Origin: Primula veris
Taxonomy: Eukaryota > Streptophyta > Magnoliopsida > Ericales > Primulaceae
Assembly (NCBI GenBank): GCA_963682055.1
Contig: OY821745.1
Span: 24,921,342-24,985,341 of the forward strand
Direction: 5' to 3'
Length of the DNA stretch: 64,000 nucleotides
The first letter of the stretch is position 1. The number at the start of each line of letters is the position of its first letter. Below the pieces are notes generated by a model. That model was not told where the DNA came from. It was given only the letters and a program-made list of their open reading frames with translations, and made no database searches. The position numbers and the translations under genes are program-made. This document shows, one piece after another, positions 1-12,167 of the stretch.

Positions 1-3000
1 ATCGGAAGGGGTGCTTCAACGAGATTTGCTACCTATAGAAAGAAATATGCTTTTTCAATTGTTTTCGCGACAAAAATATGAAGATTCCTTAATTAAAAAG
101 GCAAAACCCAAGATATCTGTTACCTCGTCAAGTAAGTCATTTTGAACCACAATACATCCATTAACACTTTCTGCTAAAGCATTGGAGTGCTTTACTATTG
201 TCCTCTTGCGTTGCTGTAAGAGGAGATAATAAAAGTTTTGAATCAATTTTATTTGGCCATTTATCGGAAGTAGATGACAGAATACCAAGTACAAAAGGGT
301 ATTTCACCTCAATTTCTACAGCAATTCCAGCATGTCGCATTATGTGAGCATACGACTCTGCACTTTCGACCTAAAACAAGAATACATAGATCAGGACCTC
401 AAGCAAACAAAACACTGCGTGTTAACGTCCAAATGAATAATATATTAAAATGTGGTGAACTAGCTGGTAGTTTAACATTTGCAGAAAACAAAAGAAGATA
501 ACAAGCAAACTGAATCTAGAATTTGGATGAATACAACAAAATCAGAGGGATACCAGTACTGTGGCTGACTGAGTATTCCGAAGACCAAAAGAGACATCTT
601 TGCTGCAACATACTCGAGAAAAATGAACTCACAGTTTCAGTATTAGCAAAACAAATACTATTACTTAAGCATTTAATATGAGACATATAGGAACCCTCCC
701 CCTCTCCTCACTAATTATAAATCTAAGGAGTAATCCCAAATGTGGAACGTTCACATTTAATAATTGTTTCACAAACGATCGGATGGAATCAAAGAGCAGT
801 AAATGTACACGTTTCCTAAACTGACCTTAAAACTCCAGCAAACGAAAAAGGTACAACTCCATCTCCATGGAGCGCCAAAATCCAGCGGATTGGCCGACTA
901 AACACGACCTGATATATGATAATGAGTAAACTGTCATCATATTCAACTCCGTGGAATATGAGAAGAATAACATTTCGAAAACTCATTTCACTCCACCTGA
1001 GAGTTCCACCGCATTGACTTAGGGAATGAAATTTGAGATATTGTAGAAGGAAGGCCTTCCGACAAAACCTACAAAAGTGATAATCAGAAATCGGGATGAG
1101 CTCAAAAAGGGAGAACCTCCTACTCTATTAAAGTTCCATAAAAAGCTGTGGTTAAATAACCTCCAACGCAAGTCTGGCTGATTCCACCACGCTACTATAA
1201 ATATATTCAGTTTTACCTGAAACCAAACATGCATAAAAACAAAAGAGCCATTAGACATAACATTAAGCCAGCCGAAAAAGAAGCACAAAAAGACTTGATT
1301 TACAAGAACAGGAAGTAGATACTAGATTCTAACCAGGCCTTTATATTTATTTGTCGAACCAACCTATCACTAACTAGAAGATGAGAGATTCAATGCGCAG
1401 TCAAGAATCCACAATACGAATTACTTATACTCTCATGAAAGGGGCATATATTTACAACACGACTTCATGCATAACATACATATATGCTTTTCTAAGATAG
1501 AAATATTATTTCTTTTGGAAAGTGTCGCTAAACGAACTTGCATATTTCAACATCCAAAGAACCTCCTCAATATTATAAATGAATCCTGAAGAAGCTACTA
1601 CAACGTTGAATGGTACCTAAAATACTCGATAACTCAACCACGCATAATAAAAATCCAAATAATGATAGACCAAAAGAAATTTCAATAAATAAGAAATTGT
1701 CTAACATAGATAAACTGGCAAATCTTAGATCAAACCAATAATATGATACTTTGAGGCAAAGATTCATCCGGACTTCATTTATCCATGTGGAAGAATAATA
1801 AAAGGACTGCGTACTCAAATATTGTCAGCATACACACTAACTTGAAACCTTATCTTGATTGACGAATTTGGCATGAACTTCCAACATTTCAAGTGGTTTA
1901 AGCTCACTCAAAAGTAGGGAATATAAAAAAAAAAAAAATGCGTAAACGTATTGCAACAGTAAAAATAAATTGCTTGGTGAGGTATTCTACCTTCACTTTT
2001 TCTGTAGATGGAGTCCATTGTTACATTATATCTACGGCAAAACCCCTCAGCAGCCTGGCAAGAAGTATAAAATTACCATATTAAATTAATTCAAGGTTGT
2101 AAACACAATATAAGTTTCTATCTAGTACAGACAAGCTTTGCAGTCCAAATGAATCTTGTGTGATGAAAACATAAAGCTTAAAGAAGACGAGACCTTTGTA
2201 GCATTTCCTTGATCGTCAAATGCCTTTGAAACTGGAGGACCTCGAATTTCAACCTTGTTTTCTGCTTGCCGAGGGCATAAATTCTCAACTTGCACCTACA
2301 CAAATGGCAGCACATCCAGTCTTAAAATTAAACTGAGAGAAGGGAGTCTATTACTCTTGAAATTATTCCCCACAATTAGGCTCAAATAACAGACATGGGA
2401 TCTTCAAGGCAATGTGGTTTGGTCTATGAAATTATCAATAAATCAAACTTATGAAAGGAAAACCATACCACTAGTCTGCGCGGAGTGCCAAAAGCTAACA
2501 CTTTACCATAGCTTAACCGCTGTTTTTTTAATAACTGCACGGTTAACTCTTCAAGCTGCAATGAATAAAACAATTATCATGAATCCTTCGCGGATAGCCC
2601 TGATGATGATCATTCCCGCATCGATGAGTTGTCCATAAAAGCATGCAATAGATGCTCAATGTTTAAACAAGTATTCAAACATGGCACCCAGGCAAAAGAA
2701 ATGAGATATGTAAAAAAAAAAAGTATTAAAGGCATACTTGTTTACTAGCATTAACAACATCTGCAGGAGGCAACTCCTCCGTCCCGATTTCAAGCACAAA
2801 CATCCTAGGCTCCACAGGCACCTAAATGACAGAAAGAAGGGGCAATAAAAACTTTCGTCGATGCATTTTTATGTAATGCATGTTTCAACATAATAGCAAA
2901 AGTACATTCAAAATAGTTACGGTTCCTGCACATTATGGAGTAATAGAGGAGATATTGAAGAAAATGACTTTAAACAAGTTCCACCAGACCAACCTTACTA

Positions 3001-6000
3001 AATTCTGCATCCACAGTTTCTTTAGAAGAAGAAATAAAGTCTGGTTCAGAAACAGTACCCAATGGGTAGCCAAGAGTCTCCCTTGTTTTCAACCAAAGTT
3101 GTGCACATTGGCGAGCTAGACTGAAAAACAGAGAAAGTGTAAATACGGTTCAAATTTGAATACCATTACATGAAATGTTGGAAACCAAGAAACACAAATA
3201 AGCCAGTGATGGTGCACAGGACTTGAAATTTGCAGAGAAATAAAAAAAACTATAAGAATTTAAAAATGTATTAAGTATGAATATAAGCACACCTTCGCAT
3301 CCGACCAAAGTAACGAGCCCGTTCTGTCACCCCAACAAAACCTCGAGAGTCTAAAATGTTAAAAGCATGAGACGTCTTGAGAAGCTGATCATACCTAGCG
3401 CGCCAGGAAAAAAAAAGTTAAAAGAAATAAGGTCATATAAACAAATTAAAAGATGAAAACTGAACAAATAAAGAAGGAAAAATACGATGTTTATGGACAA
3501 GCATGTGATTGTGAGTATGTGTTGAAAGATTTTAACAGTTAGTTGAGGTTGCAAAAAACATACGCAGGTATGGGAAGGCCTAATTCAAGCAAAGAACGTG
3601 CTTCTTCTTCAAAGAGATCAAAGTGTTTCTGAAGTTGAGCAACATTGGCATGCTCTAGATAATATCCGCTCATTTCCTTCCTGGAAAATAGCACATGACC
3701 CACACCTGTTTTTAGTTAGTAGGAACAAGTATTCTCCAGGTTATATAAGAGGTACCCAAAGCAGCTTAATTTTAGGAAGCAAACCGAAGGAAAAGAACAA
3801 ATCACTGTTCCTTCAATTCTATTAATTTTATTTCCCAAATAAACAAGGCTTTGTATAAAAAGGAGAAAAGCTTTTAGGGGTGGACTCGGTATGAAAGACT
3901 ATTGATTCACACCAAGTGCTGGTTTTGTAAAACCTCTTGATTAAAAGTCTACGTTGTCAATAAAGTTATGGTACAGCACTCAGAGAAACATAGTAATCAG
4001 TAGAAAGCCATTGATATTGTTCTTATTAACAAGGTCCAATAAGAGAAGGTATTATACTCATTCTCCAAAAACAGTTCCCCGTATGTAATCCCATCAGCAT
4101 ACTGAATCTTTTTGAAATGATCAACTCCCTGCATTATGGCCAATATTAAGAAACAAACAAGACAAAGGAAAACTAATAATAAGATAAAAGTAGGGAACAC
4201 ACAAAACTAACCTGGAGTAGCATGATTATGCGCTCAAGACCATATGTTATCTCAACTGATACAGGCGTCAATTGGAGACTTCCAGCCTATAGAAGTACGG
4301 GACAGAGCAGAATTTACTACTAGATACATGAAATCAAAACAAACAAGTACCCTAAAATAAATAGAAATACTGGTTGATACACTAAAGTGAAAAAACCTGC
4401 TGGAAGTACGTGAATTGAGTGATTTCCATTCCATCCATCCAAATTTCCCAGCCTAGTCCCCAGGCACCAAGTACCTAATAAGCATTTATAGTTCAATAGA
4501 GAAACCAAAGCTTTCGAGATATGTATAGATGTATTATTAAGCTGATCTAAAGAAAAGGGAGCTCACCGGGCTTTCCCAGTTGTCCTCCACAAAACGTATA
4601 TCGTGTTCATTAACATTAATACCTGTGAATCACACCACCACAATTTTTTTAAACTATGAATCTAATATTTCCTTCTTTAGTAAGGTCAGCAATGGTAAAG
4701 AGCCAACTGTGTCTGGTATTCAACAGTACAAAATCTTATGAGAGAAAACAAAGAATTAGTCAATGAAGAGGTTTAAGGGCTCTTCACCCATCAATCTTGC
4801 ATCTTTTTTAGACAAATGCTAGTGAACAAGTAAGTTCTACTTCTAATTGAAACTAACAAATTTCTATGTGAATCAACCAAGCATGATGAGACGGGAAGCA
4901 TGGTTTGGACTTGACAACTCATTTACTCGAACTAAATTGTAGGAAATGTATGCTTACCACTGTTTACTGATATATCATCATCATCATCAAACTCGCCTTT
5001 ATCCCAAAAATTTGGGGTCGGTGTTTACTCATATATGGATTTATAAAATATATTGGAAGTGCCAGACTAAAGCCAAACAGTAAACTGTTAGGAAATTGCA
5101 GGAGGAAAATTTCTACCTAAGGCAGAAAGGCTGCGGAGAAATAGGCCTTGAGAGTTTCCAGGATCTGGCTTCAATATAACCTGCGGCCGAAAGATATTAG
5201 TAGATGTCAATGTTAAAAGCAAAGTAAAACCCCAAAGTGACTATAAAAACCACTTTAATAAAGCATGTAAGCTCATTTTGATACTATTTTAACTATCACC
5301 AGAATACTAGAATACTGACCTGGAATTGAGTGTGCCGTTGAAGTCTATTGGGATTCTCCCCATAGCGACTGTCATCTGGTCGGACGCTAGGCTCCACATA
5401 CCTTTCACCAGGAAGTAACACATTAAATAATTTTTTATAATTTTGAAACATGAGTGAAAAACCTATATTATAAAAAAAACTAATATAAAGAAATAGTATT
5501 TTTGTTAGAGTAATTATCCCACATCGTCTAGATAATAATCGAGCCTGTGGTTTATAAAGAGATATCCATCCTTACCATTATGAGGCCCTTTAATGGTAAA
5601 GGAATATGGATTCTAATATGGTATCAGAGCGGGCCTAGCGATGTTGGGCTCACCTCCACCCATTATGTCCGCTCGTAGGACCCTTGAAATGTCGGGCCAC
5701 GAGCGAGGGGGAGTGTTAGAGTAATTATCCCACATCGTCTAGATAATAATCGAGCATGTGGTTTATAAAGAGATATCCATCCTTACCATTATAAGGCATT
5801 TTAATGGTAAAGGAATATGAATTCTAATACTTTTGTTTAAACATTATTATGGATATCAATGCCTAAGAAGAAACTTTATTTACTTGTCCAATTCCAGCGT
5901 ATTCACTACACAAAAAATCTTATTCGAAATCATAGGACTCGAGAAGAAAGTTAAAGCAAATTTAGTATAATTAAACTTTTGAGAAAGCTTTGAGAAAATA

Positions 6001-9000
6001 GAAGTTTGTGAACAGAACCAATGCCAACCATATTAAAAATTAATTAGCAGTTTTCTAATTTACATGCCAAGACGTACTTACGCAACATTCCACGGTTCTG
6101 GACCAAGCACTCTTAAGAAAGTAAGAGGATTCATAGTCCCAGCTCCAACCTTGAAAATAATTGTGAAGTGCTCATATGAGAGAGGATCATATACCAATAA
6201 CAAGGAGTAAAGAAAATCAACTATTATATGTTTAACTGTCCTTTCAGAACAAGTGGTGTAAAAAACATCTAGTTACAACTAAAGACAAAACCACATCTGC
6301 ACCTCTGCAGTTTTATCAAGTTGCCACATACTGCCAAGTGAAGGAATCACTATAGAGAAAAGTGAACATTTATGTGAAAGCTAAATGTTGATTACCTCTG
6401 TGTTGCTGCACTGCATCACGGCACATCCTACAGAAGCCCAGTATTCCTATAGAATTAAAGAAAACATGTATAGTTATATAAAAACAGAACACAGACAAAA
6501 TAGATAAGTCTGAATCTTCAGTAAAAATTCAACCACATACTTGGTTAAATACCAATGATTCCATTATACATAGGGCATTCTGTTTCAGATGACTATAACC
6601 CAAAGGGTGGTACCATCTATATACCTAAAAGTGCAAAGTAAGTTTCATCCTTTGTCGTTAATAAAACCCAGTATACATAAACAAGCATTTATTTTCATAA
6701 ATTCTTAAACACAAGTCTTACAAAGTAAATTCCAACCCTTACTTTCTATAGGCTAGGCTACTATGGTGCAAGTTAGTGATTGCCAAATGAAGTAGCAATT
6801 ACTTAGGGTCTGACTGGTGCAACACCTTGTTAGTTGACGCTCATTATAGAAATGGACTTTGCATGACTAATTTAGGAACCGATTTTTCGAGAAGAAGAGA
6901 AGTTGTTGACGAGGACAGCGTGTAAAAGAAATCTTTTGATATTCTAAGGTTCACTGGAGCCATTGACCAGAATAATTACTCTTAGAGGGCCATTATACGC
7001 TATTGACATTAAGGACTGCAAATTTATCTCCCAAAACAATAAAACTTGCCATATTCCCTTTCAAACCAATAATAAGGATTCTCCTACGGAGTAATAGAAG
7101 TTAATAACCCTATGTGGCTATGTCACCATTGAGCTCATGAAAAGGCTTTCTAAGTCCAGAAACACGTCTACTTGTACTCAGTTTAACTACAAGCTTGGGA
7201 ATTTTTTCAGTACCCTAAATCGGTTGAAACTTGAAAGTCAGTAGAATTTGTGGTTCATGTTTGCTTACTTTTGAAAAAACCTTGTCTTGAACACTATTTT
7301 GTTTGAATCTCGCCTTGAACACAGTTTTGGTTTCCTTTTGTTCCAAATAAATCTCATTATGACTTGGGTTAAAAAAATTCAGGTCGCACTCTACACAAAA
7401 GTAGATACTAATCTAACAAAAAGTCTATTGTTGTAAAGAAACTTGAATTGCAAGTAAATTTTCATTCCATAGGAAAACTTCATTAATTCAAATAAAAATT
7501 TACTCTTGTTATAAAATATTTTAAACAAAAGCGAACACTTTTCTTGGTTTAAGTGAAATGTATAAGTTTGCTTGGTACATTGTGAAAAGTAAATGCGAGC
7601 CGGAAAAGACACCCCTTTAGAGATCTTGAATCATAATTTCCCCATAAGATATACTTTTTCTTTACTTTAGTTACAATCGAGTACTTTTCACCACTAATAA
7701 CACTAACTGCATTCAGATGTTTGCCACTAGGTCTGTAATATCAGGCAATAATATACATAAACATACAGATATATATTTCTAACCGCACTAAACTACCTCG
7801 ACATGCTGAATCTTTAGTTAGAAAGTCGTAGCCTACGAATTAATGTACTAAAGTAATTAAAAGCATTTTTTCCAGCTCCGCCTAATAAATAGAATCTTCA
7901 GAGAACCAACAAGACATTTATTATGTTGGCTACTTTAATTTCAACATTTTCTGCTTTATTAAAAAAATAAAATCAATCAAACTATAATAATTCCAGAAGC
8001 AATGCCATAGATATACATACATATATCCCGGCCGCGAACTATCTGGAGACGCTAAACGCCAGTTGGAAATCCGGAGCTGACAGTTTTTATTATTATTTAA
8101 TAATAAAAAGTATGTTTCCAGTTCCACCAATAAGTATACTCATGTCCTAGTAGTACGAAGCAGGTGATAACAAAAGTATAGGAGCGCTGTCGGAAGTGTT
8201 TAAGGACAAATTATATTCCCTTCCGTCTCAGTTTAATATCAGTTTTGGAATAGGTGTAATTTTGCAGTATAAATTTGTTCCTCCTAACACGTCAAAATGT
8301 ATTCATATAATTAAGCATCTTAACTATGTAACTCACTTTTGAAATTTACAATTCCGACTACGTGCACCAATTCGACATTGCAAAATTGCACGTATCTCCA
8401 ATATTCCTCTTAAATTGGGACTGAGGAAGTATGTTTCTTTATGTCTGTAGCTATTAGCTAAACATTTATTAATGTATTCAGTAAAAGAAAATGAAATAAT
8501 CTCTTAGTTGGATTCTATTTATACTCTGAGACAATGCAATACATACATACACACAACAAACAAACTATCTGTAATCGCTGAATCACCGGTTGAAAAGTAG
8601 TAGGAGCCAATTAATTTAATAATTAATAAAAAAAAATACAGCTCCACCAATAAGTAACTTAATTCAGCACGTTTGGCAATATTTTTTATTCTCTTATCTT
8701 TAATCGAACTCTGTATATTCCAAGACAATGCCATACACTCACATATACATACATATATCAACCAAACTACCTATAATCACTTAATTGTCGGTTGAAAAGT
8801 AGTAGGAGCCAATTAATTTAATAACTAATAAAAAAAAGTAATTCAATTTCAGCACGTTTGGCTATATATATTTCTCTACTCTTTTCTTTGTTTGAACTCT
8901 GTATATTCAAACACAATGCCATACATACATACATATATATACATTCAACAATCAAACTACAAGTAGTCACTTAATCACCTGTTGAAAAGTAGTAGGAGCC

Positions 9001-9803
9001 AATTAATTTAATAATATCTATTAATAAAAATCCCAACTCCACCAATAAGTAATTTAATTTCAGCACGTTTTGGCTATATTTCTATTCTCTTTTCTCTAAT
9101 TAAACTCCGCATATTCTAACACAATACAAACATGCATACATACATACATACATACATTTAACAACCAAACTACCTGTAATCGCTGAATCACCTGCTGAAA
9201 AGAATTAGGAGACAATAAATTTAATAATAAATAATACAAATAATTCTTCCAGCTCCACCTATAAGTACATAATTTCAGCACGTTTTGGCTACATTGTATT
9301 TTATTTTAAATAAATAAATAAAATTATCCTCTTTTCTTCTAAATATTCCAACACAATGCCATACATACACATTTATTTGCTGAAATCAAACTACCTGTAA
9401 TCGCTAAACGGTGTAGTTGAAAAGTAGTAGGAGCCGATAATTTAATAACTAGTAATAAAAACTAACTCCGGATATTTCAACAGTTTTTTTAGCATAATTA
9501 AAAACAATAATCATTTGCCCTATATTCCAAAACAATACATACATACATGATATAAACATATAATAACAAAACTACCTGTAACCGCTGAATAGCTTGTTGA
9601 AAATTAGGAACCGATGGACTCAACCTCTTTGCATCCTCCGTAATGGAACCTGCTGAAGTTGCGACAGCGGTTGTGGCAGAGGAGTAGCGGCGGTTACGGA
9701 GGAGCACGGAGGAGTTAGGTCTGGTTTTGGAAAAAGCAAAGAAGAATAGATAGTTGCGGGGTTTGAAGAGAGAGGTTAGGAGAGGGAGAGAGAGAATCGC
9801 CAT
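1..9803 (-). CDS. EDD1: Organellar glycine--tRNA ligase (alpha-beta fusion), 5' part, 23 exons seen
   Basis: Charges tRNA-Gly in plastids and mitochondria; plant organellar enzymes fuse the bacterial GlyQ (alpha) and GlyS (beta) subunits. Exons read on the minus strand: 9576-9803, 6396-6446, 6082-6149, 5320-5401, 5118-5181, 4567-4622, 4397-4474, 4212-4286, 4058-4128, 3564-3680, 3293-3394, 2994-3120, 2738-2821, 2469-2555, 2194-2295, 1991-2054, 1161-1216, 997-1068, 826-908, 554-602, 308-370, 124-213 and 1-32 (partial). All junctions are GT-AG and the phases add up, giving about 633 codons without a stop. Exon 1 (start MAILSLPLL) is a transit-peptide-like leader running into FQQAIQRLQ. Alpha landmarks: [67 protein letters not shown]. 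Beta landmarks: [53 protein letters not shown]. The beta C-terminus lies beyond position 1. The symbol follows the Arabidopsis orthologue. Introns 1 and 3 carry repeats. Confidence 0.95.
4978..5035. repeat. Possible SINE tail remnant in an intron
   Basis: A CATCATCATC run followed by a short hairpin-like TTTATCCCAAAAATTTGGGG and GTCGG resembles the 3' end of plant Au-type SINEs. Only this tail is recognisable, and it lies in intron 5 of the synthetase gene. Confidence 0.3.
5503..5829 (+). mobile_element. TRIM (miniature LTR retrotransposon), complete, in intron 3 of the synthetase gene
   Basis: Two 116-bp direct repeats (5503-5618 and 5714-5829) begin TGTTAGAGTAATTATCCCAC and end near TTCTAATA. 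Right after the first comes TGGTATCAGAGC, the classic primer-binding site complementary to initiator methionine tRNA. Right before the second comes the purine tract GAGCGAGGGGGAG. The 95-bp interior has no coding capacity. Flanks ATTTT and CTTTT look like a 5-bp target duplication with one mismatch. It lies antisense to the host gene, between exons 3 and 4, away from splice sites. Confidence 0.92.
7920..9575 (-). repeat. Tandem array (about 190-220 bp unit) of exon 1/intron 1 splice-donor copies within intron 1
   Basis: The end of exon 1 and its splice donor (plus-strand ACTACCTGTAACCGCTGAAT near 9571) recur in decayed form near 9390, 9170, 8960, 8768, 8570 and 8035. Each copy has the same order on the plus strand: a CATACATACAT run, the donor/exon boundary, GTTGAAAAGTAGTAGGAGCC, an AATTAATTTAATAA stretch, CTCCACCAATAAGTA, then CAGCACGTTTTGGCT. 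Spacings between neighbouring copies are about 184, 220, 212, 191 and 197 bp, with a MITE accounting for the longer last interval. Read on the minus strand, the unit carries the last codons of exon 1, the donor and the start of intron 1. Confidence 0.85.
8214..8431. mobile_element. Degenerate Stowaway-like MITE in intron 1
   Basis: The ends resemble the widespread Stowaway/Mariner MITE termini: TATTCCCTTCCGTCTCAGTT at the left and its approximate complement TTGGGACTGAGGAAGTA at the right, about 218 bp apart. No coding capacity. It separates the last two copies of the intron 1 repeat ladder. Confidence 0.6.
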
Positions 9804-9830
9804 TGCCTGCTGCTGCTGTTGAGCAGAGAT

Positions 9831-9869
<39 letters not shown>
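9804..9869 (-). promoter_or_regulatory. 5' leader of the synthetase gene with TA and GA microsatellites
   Basis: Immediately upstream of the start codon on the minus strand lie about 20 bases of TA repeats and about 24 bases of GA repeats (9831-9868 on the plus strand), then AT-rich DNA. A similar leader lacking the long microsatellites is present in the duplicated exon 1 fragment near 12.1 kb. No convincing TATA box beyond the TA run. Confidence 0.4.
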
Positions 9870-10794
9870 AAGGATTAAGGAGGTTTATGTTCAGAGGCTG
9901 GATTTTTACTGCAAGAACTATTTTTAAAACCGTAAATAAATATTAATTAAAAACGTAATTCTAATTTACATTTTACCTTTTTATTTTTATTTTTTTAAAA
10001 ATTAATTATAAAAAAAATTTACAATCATTTTTTATTTTTTTTTAGCTTTTAGCTTTTTGCTTTAAGACACATGCGTATAGTATACTGTTTTTTTTAACTT
10101 TTAAAAATCTAAATCTTGAAGGAATATAACTAGAAAAACTAAAAACAAAAAATACACACATTTTGGAGATTTTGATAGATTTTTGGTTATAATTTTCAGA
10201 ATTTAAACGAATATTTATCGTATCTCAACTAAAATTTTATTTTTATGTTTAACGTGTGTTACTTGTTCATTTTTCGACAATATATTGTGAAATTTATCAA
10301 AACAAATGTAAAAAATCAATACTTTGAAAGTTAGTTTTTTTAACTTTTTGACAAACACTCGTTATATGTTTTTGAAAGTAAGTTTTTTTTCTACTGCTTT
10401 TTAAAAGCAGCTTTTTGACCGAAAAAACTGATGCCAAACTGACCATAAATGCTCATAAACACATAAACTATGTGATGTTTACGAGTAACTCTTCTAAGCT
10501 TGGGGTTTTTGCCAGTTTAACCATGAGCTATAAGATTTTGCAATTAACCCCACCCATGTTCACCTTTAAAGTGGCACAATTTGAGTTCGGTTGTCTCTTT
10601 TGGACAAATTTTCTTTCGATTAGGGAAGGAACCAGATACATGTTAAAATGGGCTACAACTCCCTCCCCTCTTCTTATATCGGGAAAACCAAAAAGAAATT
10701 TCATGTCTTGAAATTTTGAAAATTATACCCTTTTAGCACCTTATGATTACAAAATAATATACACATAATTCAGTCCAACACACCACAAAATCCT
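9870..10794. other. AT-rich intergenic DNA, no gene seen
   Basis: T-rich and A-rich tracts without a supported ORF. Around 10385-10445 the sequence resembles the end of a hAT-like MITE (GCAGCTTTTT, then CCAAACTGACC), but I could not find its partner end. From 10450 to 10640 it is homologous to stretches at 19.0-19.5 kb, an old dispersed repeat. Confidence 0.5.
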
Positions 10795-10832
10795 GGTTAC
10801 GAAGGAGCACGACGAAGTTAGGGCTGACTTTA
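10795..10832 (-). pseudogene. Fragment of duplicated synthetase exon 1, downstream part
   Basis: GGTTACGAAGGAGCACGACG and the bases after it match exon 1 of the synthetase gene (9697-9730) with a few changes. The match stops at CTTTA where the Sirevirus LTR begins and resumes after that LTR at 12018. It is therefore a displaced duplicate of exon 1, in the same orientation as the parent gene and about 1 kb from it, split by the insertion. Confidence 0.85.
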
Positions 10833-12017
10833 TGTTGAACGATGTTCTTCTAATCGATTATTTTAATGATAACAAAATTTGTAAAACATGATAAAAGCTC
10901 ATTTTGCGTACTAATCATTTATCTAGCGTGTTAAAGGTTTGAAATGATAGTATATTGAAATACGAAGCCAACGGATCAAGCGGAACCTCAATCGGACTTA
11001 AAACGAACTAGTTACGAGCTTTCGAACTATGTCGAGAAAACCGAGAAATTGCTAAGGCAGAAACGACCGATCGTAAGGCAGAAACGACCGATCGTTTCAG
11101 ATCAGATTTCTTCCAGTGAGTTCACAAGAAAAACGACCGATCATTTTTCAGTCACGACCGATCGTTTTAGGTATAATTTCTTCCAGAGAGTTCACAAGAA
11201 AAACGACCGATCGTTTTTCAGAAACGACCGATCGTTTCTGTAGAAATTCAAAAAGCAGCTTTTTCACTTATCCTGAAAAACTGGGTAACTGCTGAAAAAC
11301 CATTGAGCAATAAACTCAACAACTACAAACGGTCATCTATGGACCAATGGACCTTTTTGGCTCTTCAAATAGCCCCCAAATCCATTGTTGAAGAGAACCC
11401 AACATTCACACAAAATTCAAGCAATCAAATTCAAGATCATACAAGCTTATACTTCAAATTCTCTCACTTTTATTCAAAAACATTCTTGAGTGTAATATTA
11501 TTGTAATCTTATAAACACCAAGAAATTATTTGTTAGTGAGTGATTCATTTCAAATTCAAACTTGTAAGAGTAATTTATAAACTCATTGTGAGCGAGTGAT
11601 CGGGTAGAGGCTTTGTAAGCAAGTGTAGCTTAAAAGCTCTAGGTCTTTTCATTCGGGATACTCATAGAGTGAGGGAGAGCTTAATCGGTCGATTAGCTCG
11701 TTAGGTTGTAACCTTGGAAGAAGATTCTAGTGAAACACTCGGTAGTGTGAATACCGAGGAGAGGACGTACGCGCGTTTTGCCGAACCTCTATAAATCTTG
11801 TGTTATTCCTTTCCCTTAACTTTTACTTTCCGCACTTATTTATTTCTTATTTTGTTTGCTTGAATAGCTTAAAATAGTATTATTAGTTAACACAGGTGTT
11901 TAAGTTAGAAGAATCTACTAATTAGCTTAGTTAATAACTCATAGTTTTTATTCCGCGAAAATCGTACGTAAACCTTATTCACCCCACCTCTAAGGTTTAG
12001 ACCCTTACGGACCAACA
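10833..12017 (+). mobile_element. Sirevirus LTR (solo-like 5' copy), 1185 bp
   Basis: Begins TGTTGAACGATG and ends GACCAACA, so it has TG...CA inverted termini. It is nearly identical to the LTR at 17653-18837, with only a handful of substitutions, so the insertion is young. CTTTA stands directly before it (10828-10832) and directly after it (12018-12022), a perfect 5-bp target duplication. No primer-binding site or retroviral leader follows: what follows is host exon 1 sequence, so this copy behaves as a solo LTR. A TATAAAT box lies near 11790. Positions 11060-11240 hold six copies of a CGACCGATCG motif. Confidence 0.92.
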
Positions 12018-12167
12018 CTTTAGAAAATGAGAAGAAGAGGGAATTGTGAGGCTTGAAGAGATAGGTTAAGAGAGATAGAGAGGGACTCGCCATTGCCTGA
12101 TGCAGACCGAGCAGAGAGATATAGAGATAAGGGAGGTTTATGTTTAGGATCAAAAATTAATTAACCC
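12018..12167 (-). pseudogene. Duplicated synthetase exon 1 fragment with 5' leader, copy A
   Basis: About 150 bp after the LTR match the beginning of exon 1 and the 5' leader of the synthetase gene: minus-strand translation SLSLLTYLFKPHNSL compares with [15 protein letters not shown] in the real exon 1. The fragment ends AATTAACCCATG, where the sequence changes without a gap into retrotransposon pol. A second, nearly identical copy lies at 18838-18990. Confidence 0.88.

Noticed and set aside
9096..9281. ORF containing [10 protein letters not shown], like the end of synthetase exon 1
   Set aside because: Not a separate gene: it is one rung of the intron 1 ladder, reported as such.
11060..11240. 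CRISPR-like look of the CGACCGATCG repeats
   Set aside because: Irregular spacing, short palindromic unit, plant LTR context.
11049..11243. ORF with repeated RQKRPIV words (also 17869-18063)
   Set aside because: Translation of the CGACCGATCG motif region inside the LTRs; no start context or partner.
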